DNA of 5,851 nt from Actinomycetes bacterium (GTDB lineage Bacteria > Actinomycetota > Actinomycetes > JAJYSQ01): positions 1-5,851 of the forward strand of contig JAJYSQ010000138.1 of NCBI GenBank assembly GCA_021793495.1, read 5' to 3'. Below are positions 5,752 through 5,851 of this stretch, piece by piece (position 1 is the first letter of the stretch; every line of letters starts with the position of its first letter). The position numbers were made by a program, and so were the translations under genes. The notes beneath the pieces were generated by a model, which saw nothing but the letters and a program-made list of their open reading frames with translations, made no database searches and was not told the DNA's origin.

Positions 5752-5851
5752 GTGCCCGATCCGCGCGTGCCGGAGCTTGTCTCGGTGATCATCACCACGA
5801 AGGACCGGCGACGCACCTTGGTCCGCCAGCTCGATGCGGTCCTCGACCAAG
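5752..5851 (+). CDS. Glycosyltransferase family 2, N-terminal part (runs off the window)
   Basis: The frame from GTG 5752 reads VPDPRVPELVSVIITTKDRR, then RTLVRQLDAVLDQ, up to the window end. VSVIITTKDR followed by a helix ending LDAVLDQ is the standard first strand and helix of GT-A family-2 glycosyltransferases (compare VSVIIPTRDR...LDSVLAQ), which bind a nucleotide-sugar there. Only 33 codons are present; the DxD motif and catalytic residues lie outside. No in-frame ATG, GTG or TTG occurs between the ftsH stop and 5752; GTG 5767 is a weaker alternative, also without a Shine-Dalgarno. It probably belongs to a polysaccharide or glycolipid gene set together with the family-4 enzyme to the left. 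Confidence 0.75.
   Translation, partial: MPDPRVPELVSVIITTKDRRRTLVRQLDAVLDQ

Noticed and set aside
1..5851. CRISPR arrays, tRNA or rRNA genes, toxin-antitoxin or phage-defence genes
   Set aside because: I read both strands for regularly spaced repeats, tRNA-like clover-leaf patterns and conserved rRNA stretches and found none; no open frame resembles a defence protein.

Overview
The window looks like accessory DNA from a high-GC actinomycete (Actinomycetota). terC and ftsH are very GC-rich with strong third-position G/C bias, GTG starts and GGAGG-type ribosome binding sites are used, and both transposase fragments resemble actinobacterial relatives. This assignment rests on composition and protein style only.

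Layout from left to right. (1) 1-776 is insertion-sequence debris: the 3'-truncated middle of an IS1380-type transposase on the plus strand meets, tail to tail near base 120, a 3'-truncated IS4-type transposase on the minus strand. (2) 777-1046 holds no gene, only the outer flank of the IS4 remnant with one good stem-loop. (3) 1047-2252 is a complete family-4 glycosyltransferase on the minus strand, visibly lower in GC than the right half. (4) About 2388-2508 is the orphan N-terminus of a second glycosyltransferase, also minus strand. (5) 2579-5684 is a plus-strand unit: a putative promoter, a yybP-ykoY-type Mn2+ riboswitch with a helix that hides the ribosome binding site, terC (TerC-family membrane protein), then ftsH (membrane AAA+ zinc protease) 23 bases downstream. 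(6) 5752 to the window end is the N-terminus of a family-2 glycosyltransferase, probably on a leaderless transcript.

How it fits together. The most interesting part is the riboswitch-terC-ftsH unit. The conserved aptamer ends GGAGG-GGAGTA and AGA-CCTCC are present. The same CCTCC that closes aptamer helix P1 is also part of a perfect 9-bp hairpin covering the terC Shine-Dalgarno. The arrangement predicts a translational ON switch: Mn2+ stabilises P1, the hairpin opens and terC is translated. Placing an FtsH protease in the same transcript suggests that manganese handling by TerC and membrane proteolysis are controlled together. The unit sits between glycosyltransferase genes and IS remnants, so it appears to have been inserted into, or left behind in, a rearranged surface-polysaccharide region.
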